Assembly: GCA_002717725.1 (NCBI GenBank)
Contig: PBBT01000011.1
Span: forward strand, 16,694-25,325
Direction: 5' to 3'
Origin: Chloroflexota bacterium
GTDB lineage: Bacteria; Chloroflexota; Dehalococcoidia; SAR202; UBA6927
Length of the DNA stretch: 8,632 bases
In this document: positions 1 to 5,757 of the stretch, piece by piece
Position numbering within the stretch: position 1 is the stretch's first letter
Layout of the letters: each line of letters begins with the position of its first letter
Notes under the pieces: generated by a model
The model's database searches: none
The model's input: only the letters and a program-made list of their open reading frames with translations
What the model was told of the DNA's origin: nothing
Translations under genes and position numbers: made by a program

Positions 1-209
1 ACATCTAGTCCGCGAAATAAAGCTTGATATTCGGCAACATTATTCGACAAAATACCACTGTCATCTTTATGATCATATGCAGGTATGTTCCATCCTTGTT
101 TATACAAAATATTATTATTGGAATCTAAAACAACCGTTCCCATACCCATGTCGCAAGAACCATCGTTCTTGTATTTGCAAGAACCGTCAAAATATAATCT
201 GTATAACAT
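1..209 (-). CDS. rnhA: RNase HI-like protein, N-terminal part (gene runs off the window)
   Basis: Partial gene: 69 codons are visible from the ATG at 209-207 and the frame is still open at position 1. The translation begins MLYRLYFDGSC and later carries NNVAEYQAL, the two signatures of the RNase H fold (first catalytic Asp as DGS, here D8; catalytic Glu in the first helix, here E60). In the family these acidic residues bind Mg2+ and cleave RNA in RNA-DNA hybrids, for example R-loops or primer remnants. The remaining catalytic Asp residues lie outside the window, so activity cannot be judged. The D8-E60 spacing is longer than in E. coli RNase HI (D10-E48), with added material around residues 12-20 and 41-56. 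DGSC occurs twice (residues 8-11 and 16-19). Only 13 nt separate the start from the upstream thioredoxin stop, so co-transcription is likely. Alternative: an RVT_3/RNase H-like domain protein without proven nuclease function. Confidence 0.8.
   Translation of the reverse strand, partial: MLYRLYFDGSCKYKNDGSCDMGMGTVVLDSNNNILYKQGWNIPAYDHKDDSGILSNNVAEYQALFRGLD
153..185 (-). repeat. Three alternating copies of a 7-mer able to form two exclusive hairpins
   Basis: On the plus strand CAAGAAC lies at 154-160, its reverse complement GTTCTTG at 165-171, and CAAGAAC again at 178-184. The middle copy can pair with either flank, giving perfect 7-bp stems with 4-nt or 6-nt loops. The two direct copies extend to GCAAGAACC (153-161 and 177-185). 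All three sit within the first 56 nt of the RNase H-like coding sequence and encode its doubled DGSC residues. Confidence 0.75.
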
Positions 210-222
210 TATTTAATTCTAA

Positions 223-546
223 TTAAACGAACTGTTTTAGTTTCTCAGCGTAGACTTCCTTGCTTCCAGCACCCACTACTCGTTCCACTTCCTTTCCGTC
301 CTTGAATATCACAAGGCAAGGGATTCCGTGGACCTCGTAGTCTCCAGCAAGCTTTCCGTTCTCGTCTACATTGACCTTGACTATGTGGGCCTTGCCATCA
401 AATTCATCTGATAATTCCTCTAAAACCGGGGCAATTGCACGGCATGGACCGCACCACTCTGCCCAAAAATCAACCATAACAGGCAACTTTGACTGTAGAA
501 CATCATTGCCGAATGAGCTTTCACTTGAATGTATAATCTTTGACAT
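223..546 (-). CDS. trxA: Thioredoxin
   Basis: A complete 107-residue thioredoxin, the usual family length. The redox motif WCGPC is at residues 31-35, the buried Asp typical of the family at D26 ([11 protein letters not shown]), and the cis-proline loop GIPCLVIF at 74-81 with P76. It should act in the cytoplasm as a dithiol-disulfide reductant, recycled by a thioredoxin reductase not seen here. The residue after the cis-proline is usually Thr but here is Cys77, giving a third cysteine near the active site. The ATG at 546-544 is the natural start, giving the short N terminus normal for thioredoxins. The gene is first of a minus-strand pair with the RNase H-like gene 13 nt downstream and is divergent from the DRG GTPase gene. 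A hand count gives about 50% G+C for 241-480, clearly above most of the window. Identification is secure; the physiological partner is not knowable from the sequence. Confidence 0.96.
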   Translation of the reverse strand: MSKIIHSSESSFGNDVLQSKLPVMVDFWAEWCGPCRAIAPVLEELSDEFDGKAHIVKVNVDENGKLAGDYEVHGIPCLVIFKDGKEVERVVGAGSKEVYAEKLKQFV

Positions 547-616
547 ACTATATCATCAAATTCCTGAAATATGAATCTTCACATTTTTATTTGATTTTAT
601 CTACTAGTATTCTAAG
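547..616. promoter_or_regulatory. Divergent promoter region between thioredoxin and DRG genes
   Basis: These 70 bases lie between two divergent starts. For the plus-strand gene the T-rich TTTTTATTT at 584-592 is centred about 28 nt upstream of the ATG at 617. For the minus-strand thioredoxin gene the reverse complement reads CATATTT (567-573), about 24 nt upstream of its ATG. Both distances fit archaeal TATA boxes serving leaderless or short-leader mRNAs. Neither box is a strong consensus match, and no Shine-Dalgarno sequence is visible in front of either start. Confidence 0.4.
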
Positions 617-1714
617 ATGGGAGTTCCTGAAAGGATAAAAGAAATCGAAGATGAGATTCGCAAAACGCAAATCAACAAAGCCACGAATCACCATATCGGT
701 ATTCTTCGTGCAAAGATTGCAAGACTAAAGCAGGAGCAGGAAGAGAAATCAGGACGTGCCAGTAAATCTACCGGCGGCTATTCGGTAAGACGTAGCGGAG
801 ATGCAACTGTCGCCATCATTGGATTACCAAGTGTAGGAAAATCCACTTTACTAAATAATTTAACTGGAGCAGATTCCAAGATCGGCGCATTCGATTTCAC
901 AACACTGGACGTTGTTCCAGGCATAATGAAATACAATGGAGCAAAAGTTCAGATACTCGACTTGCCAGGTATCATAAAAGGCGCTGCATCAGGAAAAGGA
1001 TTCGGAAAAAAAGTTCTTTCAGTTGCAAGAACCTCAAACCTCATCATCATGGTTGTCGACGTCTTCAAGCCTGATCAAACAGATCTGTTAAGAAACGAAC
1101 TTGGACAAATAGGAATTCGTCTTGATCAGAAACCTCCGAACATCACAGTCGATAAAAAAGGCTCTGGAGGAATCCAGATAACAAACCTTGTTCCTGAATC
1201 AATTTCTAACTCATTGATCAGTGGAATTCTGCGCATCAACAAGATTCACCACGCGAGAGTGTTCATTCCTGAACCTATAACCACGGAGCAATTCATAGAC
1301 GTTATCTCAGGAAATCGTGTCTACGTAAACTCGGTGACCATACTCAACAAGGTCGACTTGGTAGACAAGAAATCCCTAGACGAAATAATAACGAAAATAG
1401 GAAGCAATTGCATTCCGATTTCCGCTGACAAAGACAGAAATCTCGAGGATCTCAAGGACGCAATTTACCAACAACTGGATCTGATTAGAATTTACCTGAG
1501 ACCAAAAGGAGGAGTTGCCGATTATGAAGAACCACTTATCGTTCCTCGAAACTCATCTATCATAGAGATATGTGCAAAGATTCATCGTGACGTCGAAAAG
1601 AACTTTCGCTATGCGTACATATGGGGAACAAGCGCTAAATTCAAAGGGCAAAAAGTCGGCAAGAAGCACATCGTAGAAGACGAAGACGTAGTCACACTTA
1701 TCAATGCGAAATAG
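617..1714 (+). CDS. drg: DRG-family GTPase (Obg superfamily) with C-terminal TGS domain
   Basis: A full-length 365-residue member of the DRG (developmentally regulated GTP-binding protein) family, about the length of archaeal and eukaryotic DRGs. The N-terminal part (1-60) is a charged helical region. The G domain follows: P-loop GLPSVGKST at 69-77, switch I around FDFTTLDVVPG (92-102), G3 DLPG at 115-118 followed by the glycine-rich switch II (GAASGKGFGKK), a helical insert at about 150-235, NKVD at 244-247 and the G5 element ISA at 268-270. The C-terminal TGS domain, about 290-365, is of the type that contacts RNA or ribosomes. Family members hydrolyse GTP and are linked to translation; eukaryotic DRGs associate with ribosomes through DFRP partners, which are not visible here. 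The ATG at 617 gives the usual MGVPERI-type N terminus. Identification is secure; the exact archaeal role remains open. Confidence 0.95.
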   Translation: MGVPERIKEIEDEIRKTQINKATNHHIGILRAKIARLKQEQEEKSGRASKSTGGYSVRRSGDATVAIIGLPSVGKSTLLNNLTGADSKIGAFDFTTLDVVPGIMKYNGAKVQILDLPGIIKGAASGKGFGKKVLSVARTSNLIIMVVDVFKPDQTDLLRNELGQIGIRLDQKPPNITVDKKGSGGIQITNLVPESISNSLISGILRINKIHHARVFIPEPITTEQFIDVISGNRVYVNSVTILNKVDLVDKKSLDEIITKIGSNCIPISADKDRNLEDLKDAIYQQLDLIRIYLRPKGGVADYEEPLIVPRNSSIIEICAKIHRDVEKNFRYAYIWGTSAKFKGQKVGKKHIVEDEDVVTLINAK

Positions 1715-1720
1715 TTATAA
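1714..1720 (+). promoter_or_regulatory. Possible TATA box for the membrane protein-thiT unit
   Basis: GTTATAA immediately overlaps the last base of the DRG stop codon and is centred about 27 nt upstream of the ATG at 1744. That spacing fits an archaeal leaderless promoter and would let the next two genes be transcribed separately from drg. The gap is only 29 nt, so read-through from drg is equally possible. Confidence 0.35.
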
Positions 1721-1743
1721 CAGGAATCTACTTGTAGTAATCA

Positions 1744-2199
1744 ATGAAACCACTCTATGCAGTTTCTTTAATCTTTGGAATTTTAGCTGTTCTACTTTCT
1801 GGTATGCACGGAGTCGGTGAAGTGCTACAAGATGGCAACCCTCCTGACATATTGATTAACGCTTGGGGAACGCCTCCTAATGGAGAAGGAGAATGTGACG
1901 AAGGAAACTGTTTTCCAGCTATGACCATACTTACCTTCTTGCCTTTCCAAGTAGTCGGAATACTTACGATAATCTTCAGTCTTGTTTTGGGAATGATTGT
2001 AGTGCAGACGTATAGAGAAGCAGAGAACGACGTCCCAGACGTTCCAAACACCGCACCACCTCCATTGAAATCAATTCCGTACAAACGCGGTCAACACATC
2101 GTGATCGGTTCCATCTTGATACTCTTGATCGGTGGCGGATTCTTGGCACCAATCCTAGGATTCATATCCGCTATTGCTCGCTTTATCGGTTCACGATAA
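1744..2199 (+). CDS. Unrecognised membrane protein with three predicted TM segments
   Basis: I do not recognise this 151-residue protein. Three hydrophobic segments are visible, at about 4-24, 60-87 and 117-145. The loop between the first two (25-58) is acidic, rich in Gly and Pro, and carries a Cys pair (C51 and C56, CDEGNC), which suggests an extracytoplasmic loop able to form a disulfide or hold a metal. The second loop (88-116) runs from acidic into a proline-rich stretch (NTAPPP) and a basic end (YKRGQ), consistent with the cytoplasmic side. Segment three is Gly-rich. The stop is 6 nt before the thiT-like gene, so the two are probably co-transcribed and may work together; this is inference from spacing only. 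The first segment could instead be an uncleaved signal anchor. The reading frame is credible: hydrophobic blocks are coherent and the flanks are tightly packed. Confidence 0.75.
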   Translation: MKPLYAVSLIFGILAVLLSGMHGVGEVLQDGNPPDILINAWGTPPNGEGECDEGNCFPAMTILTFLPFQVVGILTIIFSLVLGMIVVQTYREAENDVPDVPNTAPPPLKSIPYKRGQHIVIGSILILLIGGGFLAPILGFISAIARFIGSR

Positions 2200-2205
2200 T
2201 TTATC

Positions 2206-2724
2206 ATGTCACTAGTCTCACGACCAGTTCTCGCAGAAGGCGCTATAATGGAATCAATTGCGATTGTACTTGACCTAATATCCAATCTTTTGCCTTCATT
2301 GCCACAGGGAGGTTCTGTAACACTAGGGGCAATGGTTCCAATCCTGTTGTTCGCAATCCGTCGAGGATTTGTTTGCGGAATAGCTGCTGGAATGCTGTTT
2401 TCAATAGTAACTCTTGCATTCAATCCACCTTTCATAGTTAGTCCAATTCAATTTTTGTTAGACTATCCGTTAGCGTTTGGTGCCTTGGGTTTAGCTGGAA
2501 TATTTTCAAGTAACGTTGTTATTGCAACATTTGCAGGGATCTTTGGTAGGTTTCTAGCTCATTTCATCTCGGGAGTTGTCTGGTTTGGTGAATACGCACC
2601 AGAAGGAACTCCTGTCGCTGTATATTCTGCAGTCTATAATGGAACTTATTTGGGAATTGAATTTATTACAAGTACAATTTTGTTGTACATAATACTCAAA
2701 CGTAACATTCTTGAAATAAAATAA
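2206..2724 (+). CDS. thiT: ThiT-like thiamine transporter, S component of an ECF transporter
   Basis: A 172-residue, very hydrophobic protein with about six membrane segments, matching ThiT/YuaJ in length and motifs. Diagnostic stretches are GGSVTLGAMVPILLFAIRRG (35-54), LLDYPLAFGALGLAG (84-98), GRFLAHFISGVVWFGEYAPEG (114-134) and the YNG element (144-146). In bacterial ThiT, residues of these regions line the thiamine pocket; H119 and N145 look like equivalents of conserved pocket residues, with D86-Y87 where some family members have Glu-Tyr. The first helix (LAEGAIMESIAIVL) keeps small residues at A13 and S17, resembling the AxxxA surface by which S components meet EcfT. The ATG at 2206 is preferred over Met15 because the family has this N-terminal helix in full. 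No EcfA or EcfT genes are in the window, so the energising module must be elsewhere or absent. The gene starts 6 nt after the unknown membrane protein. No thiamine pyrophosphate riboswitch is visible upstream. Confidence 0.88.
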   Translation: MSLVSRPVLAEGAIMESIAIVLDLISNLLPSLPQGGSVTLGAMVPILLFAIRRGFVCGIAAGMLFSIVTLAFNPPFIVSPIQFLLDYPLAFGALGLAGIFSSNVVIATFAGIFGRFLAHFISGVVWFGEYAPEGTPVAVYSAVYNGTYLGIEFITSTILLYIILKRNILEIK

Positions 2725-2751
2725 AAAATTTTTTGGAGGACAAAGTCCTCC
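2723..2751. terminator. Hairpin plus A6T6 tract between convergent thiT and glnA
   Basis: GGAGGAC (2735-2741), a 3-nt AAA loop and GTCCTCC (2745-2751) form a perfect 7-bp GC-rich stem, adjacent to AAAAAATTTTTT at 2723-2734. The A6T6 tract is self-complementary, so both strands offer a T-run. Read on the minus strand, glnA ends at 2773, then comes the hairpin, then the tract ending in U6, which is the order of an intrinsic terminator. On the plus strand the U6 follows the thiT stop directly and precedes the hairpin. Archaeal RNA polymerase is known to terminate at U-tracts, so it may serve both genes. Confidence 0.65.
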
Positions 2752-2772
2752 GATTTGTAATTATCTTGTCAA

Positions 2773-4260
2773 CTATACATCGAAGTACAATTGGAACTCG
2801 TGTGGATGAGTTCTTGATGCAACATCGAAGTGTGCGTCTCTTGCGAATTCTAATACGGTTTCCAATAGATCTCCATCGAAAACTGGTTTCAAGAATTCGT
2901 GATCGCTTTCTAATGCATCGGCAGCTTCGGCCAAGTCTCTTGGCAATGCTTTGATACCCAATTCACGTTTACGATCCTCGGAAAGCGTATAGATATTCTC
3001 GTCGACTGGATTTCCACAATCAATTTTGTTCTTGATTCCGTCAAGTCCTGCACATAACATTGCAGGGAATGCAAGATATGGATTTGCAGTTGTATCAGGA
3101 CATCTGAATTCTATTCTTTTTGCGTTTGGATTGCCCTTGATATTTACTGGAACTCGAACATTTGCAGATCTGTTGCTCCTACTCCATGCTATGTAGATAG
3201 GTGCTTCAAATCCAGGTACAAGTCGTTTGTATGAGTTTGTTGTAGGTGCTACAATACAGGCTAAAGCTCGTGTATGAGCCATGATTCCTCCAATATAATA
3301 TCTTGCTATTTGACTTAGTTGTGAGTGTTCATCATTCTCATCATAGAATGTGTTCTTTCCATCCTTCCAAATACTTTGATGGCAGTGCATTCCTGAACCG
3401 TTATCACCAACTAATGGCTTTGGCATGAAAGTTGCTACCATTCCTTTATGATGAGCTACATTTTTTACTACATATTTGAATGATTGAGCGCTGTCTGCAG
3501 AGTTTACTAATGTATCATACATCATGTTGATTTCACACTGACCTGCAGTTGCTACTTCATGGTGATGAGCATCAACAACAATTCCGAAAGAATCTTCCAT
3601 TGCAGCTACTGCATCATTTCTAAAGTCCATTAACGTATCCTGTGGCGTTGTTGGAAAATATCCCTCTTTATGTCTAATTGGAACATTTGTTCCCATAGAC
3701 CCACCAGGTGCCCATATAGCCTCCTTACTTTCAATCGAATAACTTTGTCCTGACGCTGGTATCTGAGTATCCCAAGTTACACCATCGAAAACAAAGAATT
3801 CTAATTCAGGACCCCAAAAAGAAGAATCACCATATCCACTTTCTTTAAGAAATTCTTCAGCTTTTTGTGCAATTCCTCTTGGATCTTTAGCTAAAGGACC
3901 TCCTTTATGAACAGGATGACCCATACCCCAATTTATTGAACATAAAACTCTAGCATATTTTTTACTTGGATCTGCCCAAGGGATTACTACAAATGTATTA
4001 GGATCAGGTTTCAATAACATATCTGATTCACTAATACTAGTAAAACCTCTAATTGATGAACCATCTAATTTTGGTATACCGTTTTTCCATGCATCTGCAT
4101 CAATTGTATGTGCCGGTACAGTTACATGTTGTAATTTTCCAGGTACGTCAGTGAATTGAAGGTCAATAAACCTAATGTCTTCACTTTGAATCTTATTCAT
4201 TACATCTTGGACATTCAAGGATTTTCTTGATAGTCCTTCTGCTGTTCTTACGTATGGCAT
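2773..4260 (-). CDS. glnA: Glutamine synthetase, type I
   Basis: A complete 495-residue type I glutamine synthetase, which makes glutamine from glutamate, ammonia and ATP as a cytoplasmic dodecamer and is the main ammonia-assimilating step. The N-terminal beta-grasp domain spans about 15-110, with DLQFTDVPGKLQ (33-44) and DGSSIRGF (66-73), which carries the Asp-loop residue. Catalytic-domain landmarks are ELEFF with metal ligands E152 and E154, E235 and E243, NGSGMHCHQS (287-296), the flexible Glu loop LVPGFEAP with E352, the Arg-rich WSRSNRSANVRVP (359-371) and EFRCPD (384-389). Y424 (DENIYTL) falls near the site adenylylated in bacterial GSI-beta enzymes, but the surrounding NLYDLPP pattern is not kept, so adenylylation is unlikely. 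The ATG at 4260-4258 is supported by a strong TATA box about 25 nt upstream, implying a leaderless mRNA. The gene converges on thiT across a hairpin terminator. Confidence 0.98.
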   Translation of the reverse strand: MPYVRTAEGLSRKSLNVQDVMNKIQSEDIRFIDLQFTDVPGKLQHVTVPAHTIDADAWKNGIPKLDGSSIRGFTSISESDMLLKPDPNTFVVIPWADPSKKYARVLCSINWGMGHPVHKGGPLAKDPRGIAQKAEEFLKESGYGDSSFWGPELEFFVFDGVTWDTQIPASGQSYSIESKEAIWAPGGSMGTNVPIRHKEGYFPTTPQDTLMDFRNDAVAAMEDSFGIVVDAHHHEVATAGQCEINMMYDTLVNSADSAQSFKYVVKNVAHHKGMVATFMPKPLVGDNGSGMHCHQSIWKDGKNTFYDENDEHSQLSQIARYYIGGIMAHTRALACIVAPTTNSYKRLVPGFEAPIYIAWSRSNRSANVRVPVNIKGNPNAKRIEFRCPDTTANPYLAFPAMLCAGLDGIKNKIDCGNPVDENIYTLSEDRKRELGIKALPRDLAEAADALESDHEFLKPVFDGDLLETVLEFARDAHFDVASRTHPHEFQLYFDV

Positions 4261-4280
4261 AATATATTTACAAAACTGGC

Positions 4281-4292
4281 TATATATAAAGC
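4281..4292 (-). promoter_or_regulatory. glnA core promoter (TATA box, leaderless)
   Basis: The reverse complement reads GCTTTATATATA, a near-consensus archaeal TATA box with a purine/pyrimidine BRE-like edge, centred about 25-26 nt upstream of the glnA ATG. This puts the transcription start at or within a few bases of the A of the start codon. It is the strongest promoter match in the window, fitting a highly expressed enzyme. Confidence 0.7.
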
Positions 4293-4335
4293 ATAAGTAT
4301 AAAATTATGAACGTTTATTCAATTTCCTAAAAATA

Positions 4336-4347
4336 ATTTGTACAAAT
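4336..4347. promoter_or_regulatory. 12-bp palindrome upstream of glnA, possible operator
   Basis: ATTTGTACAAAT is a perfect 12-bp palindrome located 76-87 nt upstream of the glnA start and about 45-55 nt upstream of its TATA box. It also lies 13 nt beyond the stop of the neighbouring 77-residue gene. Dyads of this size are typical binding sites for dimeric archaeal helix-turn-helix regulators such as Lrp/AsnC proteins. Which protein binds, if any, cannot be told from the sequence. Confidence 0.3.
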
Positions 4348-4360
4348 ATTAATTTATTTA

Positions 4361-4594
4361 TCATTTTGTTATTCTTTTGAGTTCCATTTGTTTATTCCAA
4401 GCTACTCCGCGTCTATATCTGTATATGTCATTCTTTAGATATTCAATGTCCTCTGTAGCTTCTTTGATCTTTTTCTCTAAACGTCTTTTACCAAAGAATC
4501 CTTTCTCTGTTAAAATCTCCTTTTTCAGACTGCGCAGTTCTTTTTTCTTTTCTTTTAGTAATTCTCCAGCTCTTTCTTCGTATGGACTTTGCAT
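4361..4594 (-). CDS. Small charged, probably coiled-coil protein of unknown function
   Basis: I do not recognise this 77-residue protein. It is very rich in Lys, Glu and Arg, with no cysteine or membrane segment. Two long amphipathic helices are suggested, about residues 5-30 and 36-61, joined by a short GFFGKR turn, so a helical hairpin or coiled coil is the likely fold. The C terminus (MELKRITK) is basic. It is cytoplasmic by composition. The start is the ATG at 4594-4592 and the stop is TGA at 4363-4361. It lies upstream of glnA in the same direction, but the 100-nt gap contains the glnA promoter, so it is probably a separate transcript. It is divergent from priL with 80 nt between starts. 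The frame is preferred to the open frame on the opposite strand because its composition is that of a soluble helical protein and it avoids the Phe/Ser-rich look of an antisense translation. Confidence 0.65.
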   Translation of the reverse strand: MQSPYEERAGELLKEKKKELRSLKKEILTEKGFFGKRRLEKKIKEATEDIEYLKNDIYRYRRGVAWNKQMELKRITK

Positions 4595-4644
4595 TATTAT
4601 ATTTATGACATCTTCATCTTTTTTAAGATATCTATTTTATTGAA

Positions 4645-4653
4645 TTATTATAA
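4645..4653 (+). promoter_or_regulatory. priL core promoter (TATA box)
   Basis: TTATTATAA is centred at 4649, 26 nt upstream of the TTG proposed as the priL start at 4675. This is the expected distance from an archaeal TATA box to the transcription start, so the mRNA would begin at the TTG. It supports that start over the later TTG at 4687. Confidence 0.5.
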
Positions 4654-4674
4654 GAAACCAAGTCCTATATCCCT

Positions 4675-5757
4675 TTGATAGATATATTGAATTATATTAT
4701 CGGTGAAGACGACAAATCAAAATATCCATTTCTACCGGAAGTAGGAAAACAAATGACTGGACGCAATATCCAGGACTTTCTCAATTCCGAATTACCAATT
4801 CTTGAAAATGCAAAAGATCGTATAATTTACAGTCTCAAAAACGGCACATCCCCTGAATTTGACGAAACCATTGAAATGAAAACTATATCAAAGTATTCAT
4901 TTCCTATTGCAATGTTACTTGTTAGATCGACCAACCAGAGCTATTTGATTTCTAGATTCGCTTTGGCTGAATCACGACGCGTAGAAGATATTCTTCATAA
5001 TGAAAATCCCGATGTTATACCGCAAATTTTCAAAACTATTCTTAATGTAAAACTTAGCCAAAGCAAAGACGTTAACGAAGAGTCTAATGTCACTTCTGAA
5101 TTCCTTGTTAAAAATAGATTCAAGTATAAAATCAGTTTAAGTGATTATTTATCTCGTTCAATCTCCCTTCCAAAAAACCAATGGAGGCTTGTAAACAGAT
5201 CTGTTTCATCTGGCTATGTATTTCTCACTCAGGATGAATTGATTACTTTACTCAGGGAAGAAATCTATCAAATGATCCGCTCCAAAATCGAAGAAATAAA
5301 AATTCCTCCTGCTTTATTGGAAGACGAATCGATGAAATCAACACTTGAACAGATATTGAAAGTCGCTCCACGTCCTCCTAAGGCTAAAATACAGGTATTT
5401 TCAGGAGAATATCCTCCTTGTGTTGCCAAAGCCATTGAAATGATTCAAAAGGGAGATCAAGTGCCTCATTCTGGCAAATTCCTCATGACAACATTCTTGT
5501 TACGTGCAGGTAAAACAGTTGATGACGTTATTGATATGTATCCAACAAATCTTGGTTTCAATCAAAATATTACGCGCTATCAAGTTGAACATATTGCAGG
5601 GCTCAAAGGAGGTGGCACAAAATACGATGTGCCTAGCTGTAGCACAATGAAAATGAAGGATTTTTGTTATAAAACTGATGCATGTGGAACAATCAAGAAT
5701 CCTTTACAATTTAACAGTAAAACACCGGTGAAAAAAAATGGAAGAAAAAACAGTTAA
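4675..5757 (+). CDS. priL: DNA primase large subunit, Fe-S protein
   Basis: A 360-residue archaeal PriL, the regulatory subunit that pairs with PriS for primer synthesis in DNA replication. The N-terminal part (about 15-220) is mainly helical. The C-terminal domain (about 225-345) has the diagnostic Fe-S cysteines: C249 (GEYPPC), C322 (VPSCSTMK), C331 (DFC) and C337 (DAC). Between them are VPHSGKFLMTTFLLRAGK (263-280) and TRYQVEHIAG (300-309), strongly conserved in the family. In the family this domain binds a 4Fe-4S cluster and helps primer initiation. The start is taken as TTG at 4675: the frame is closed upstream by TAA at 4651, no ATG precedes the conserved KYPFLPEVGK region, and a TATA box lies 26 nt upstream. 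TTG at 4687 is the alternative. The end overlaps priS by 20 nt, so the two subunits are probably translated in a coupled manner. Confidence 0.95.
   Translation: MIDILNYIIGEDDKSKYPFLPEVGKQMTGRNIQDFLNSELPILENAKDRIIYSLKNGTSPEFDETIEMKTISKYSFPIAMLLVRSTNQSYLISRFALAESRRVEDILHNENPDVIPQIFKTILNVKLSQSKDVNEESNVTSEFLVKNRFKYKISLSDYLSRSISLPKNQWRLVNRSVSSGYVFLTQDELITLLREEIYQMIRSKIEEIKIPPALLEDESMKSTLEQILKVAPRPPKAKIQVFSGEYPPCVAKAIEMIQKGDQVPHSGKFLMTTFLLRAGKTVDDVIDMYPTNLGFNQNITRYQVEHIAGLKGGGTKYDVPSCSTMKMKDFCYKTDACGTIKNPLQFNSKTPVKKNGRKNS
5727..5731 (+). promoter_or_regulatory. Shine-Dalgarno site for priS inside priL
   Basis: GGTGA matches the core complementary to the archaeal 16S rRNA 3' end and sits 6 nt before the priS ATG at 5738. 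It is placed within the last codons of priL. It fixes the priS start and indicates leadered, coupled translation, unlike the apparently leaderless priL. Confidence 0.6.

Noticed and set aside
371..574. Open frame on the plus strand across thioredoxin
   Set aside because: It is antisense to a certain thioredoxin gene and its translation shows no domain or plausible protein character.
1715..1743. Possible thiamine pyrophosphate riboswitch before the membrane protein-thiT unit
   Set aside because: Only 29 nt are available and no CTGAGA-type core is present.
1755..2435. Two open frames on the minus strand across the membrane protein and thiT
   Set aside because: Both lie opposite frames with coherent membrane segments or family motifs, and they show no recognisable content of their own.
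2733..2954. Open frame on the plus strand across the 3' end of glnA
   Set aside because: It starts in the terminator hairpin region and is antisense to the conserved C terminus of glutamine synthetase.
4308..4321. TGAA-N6-TTCA dyad upstream of the glnA TATA box, reminiscent of the NrpR operator GGAA-N6-TTCC
   Set aside because: Only four bases per arm and not the known consensus; such a match is expected by chance every few hundred bases.
4377..4643. Plus-strand frame opposite the 77-residue protein
   Set aside because: The translation is a Phe/Ser/Leu-rich string, the usual look of the antisense of a Lys/Glu-rich gene, and it would run into the priL promoter.
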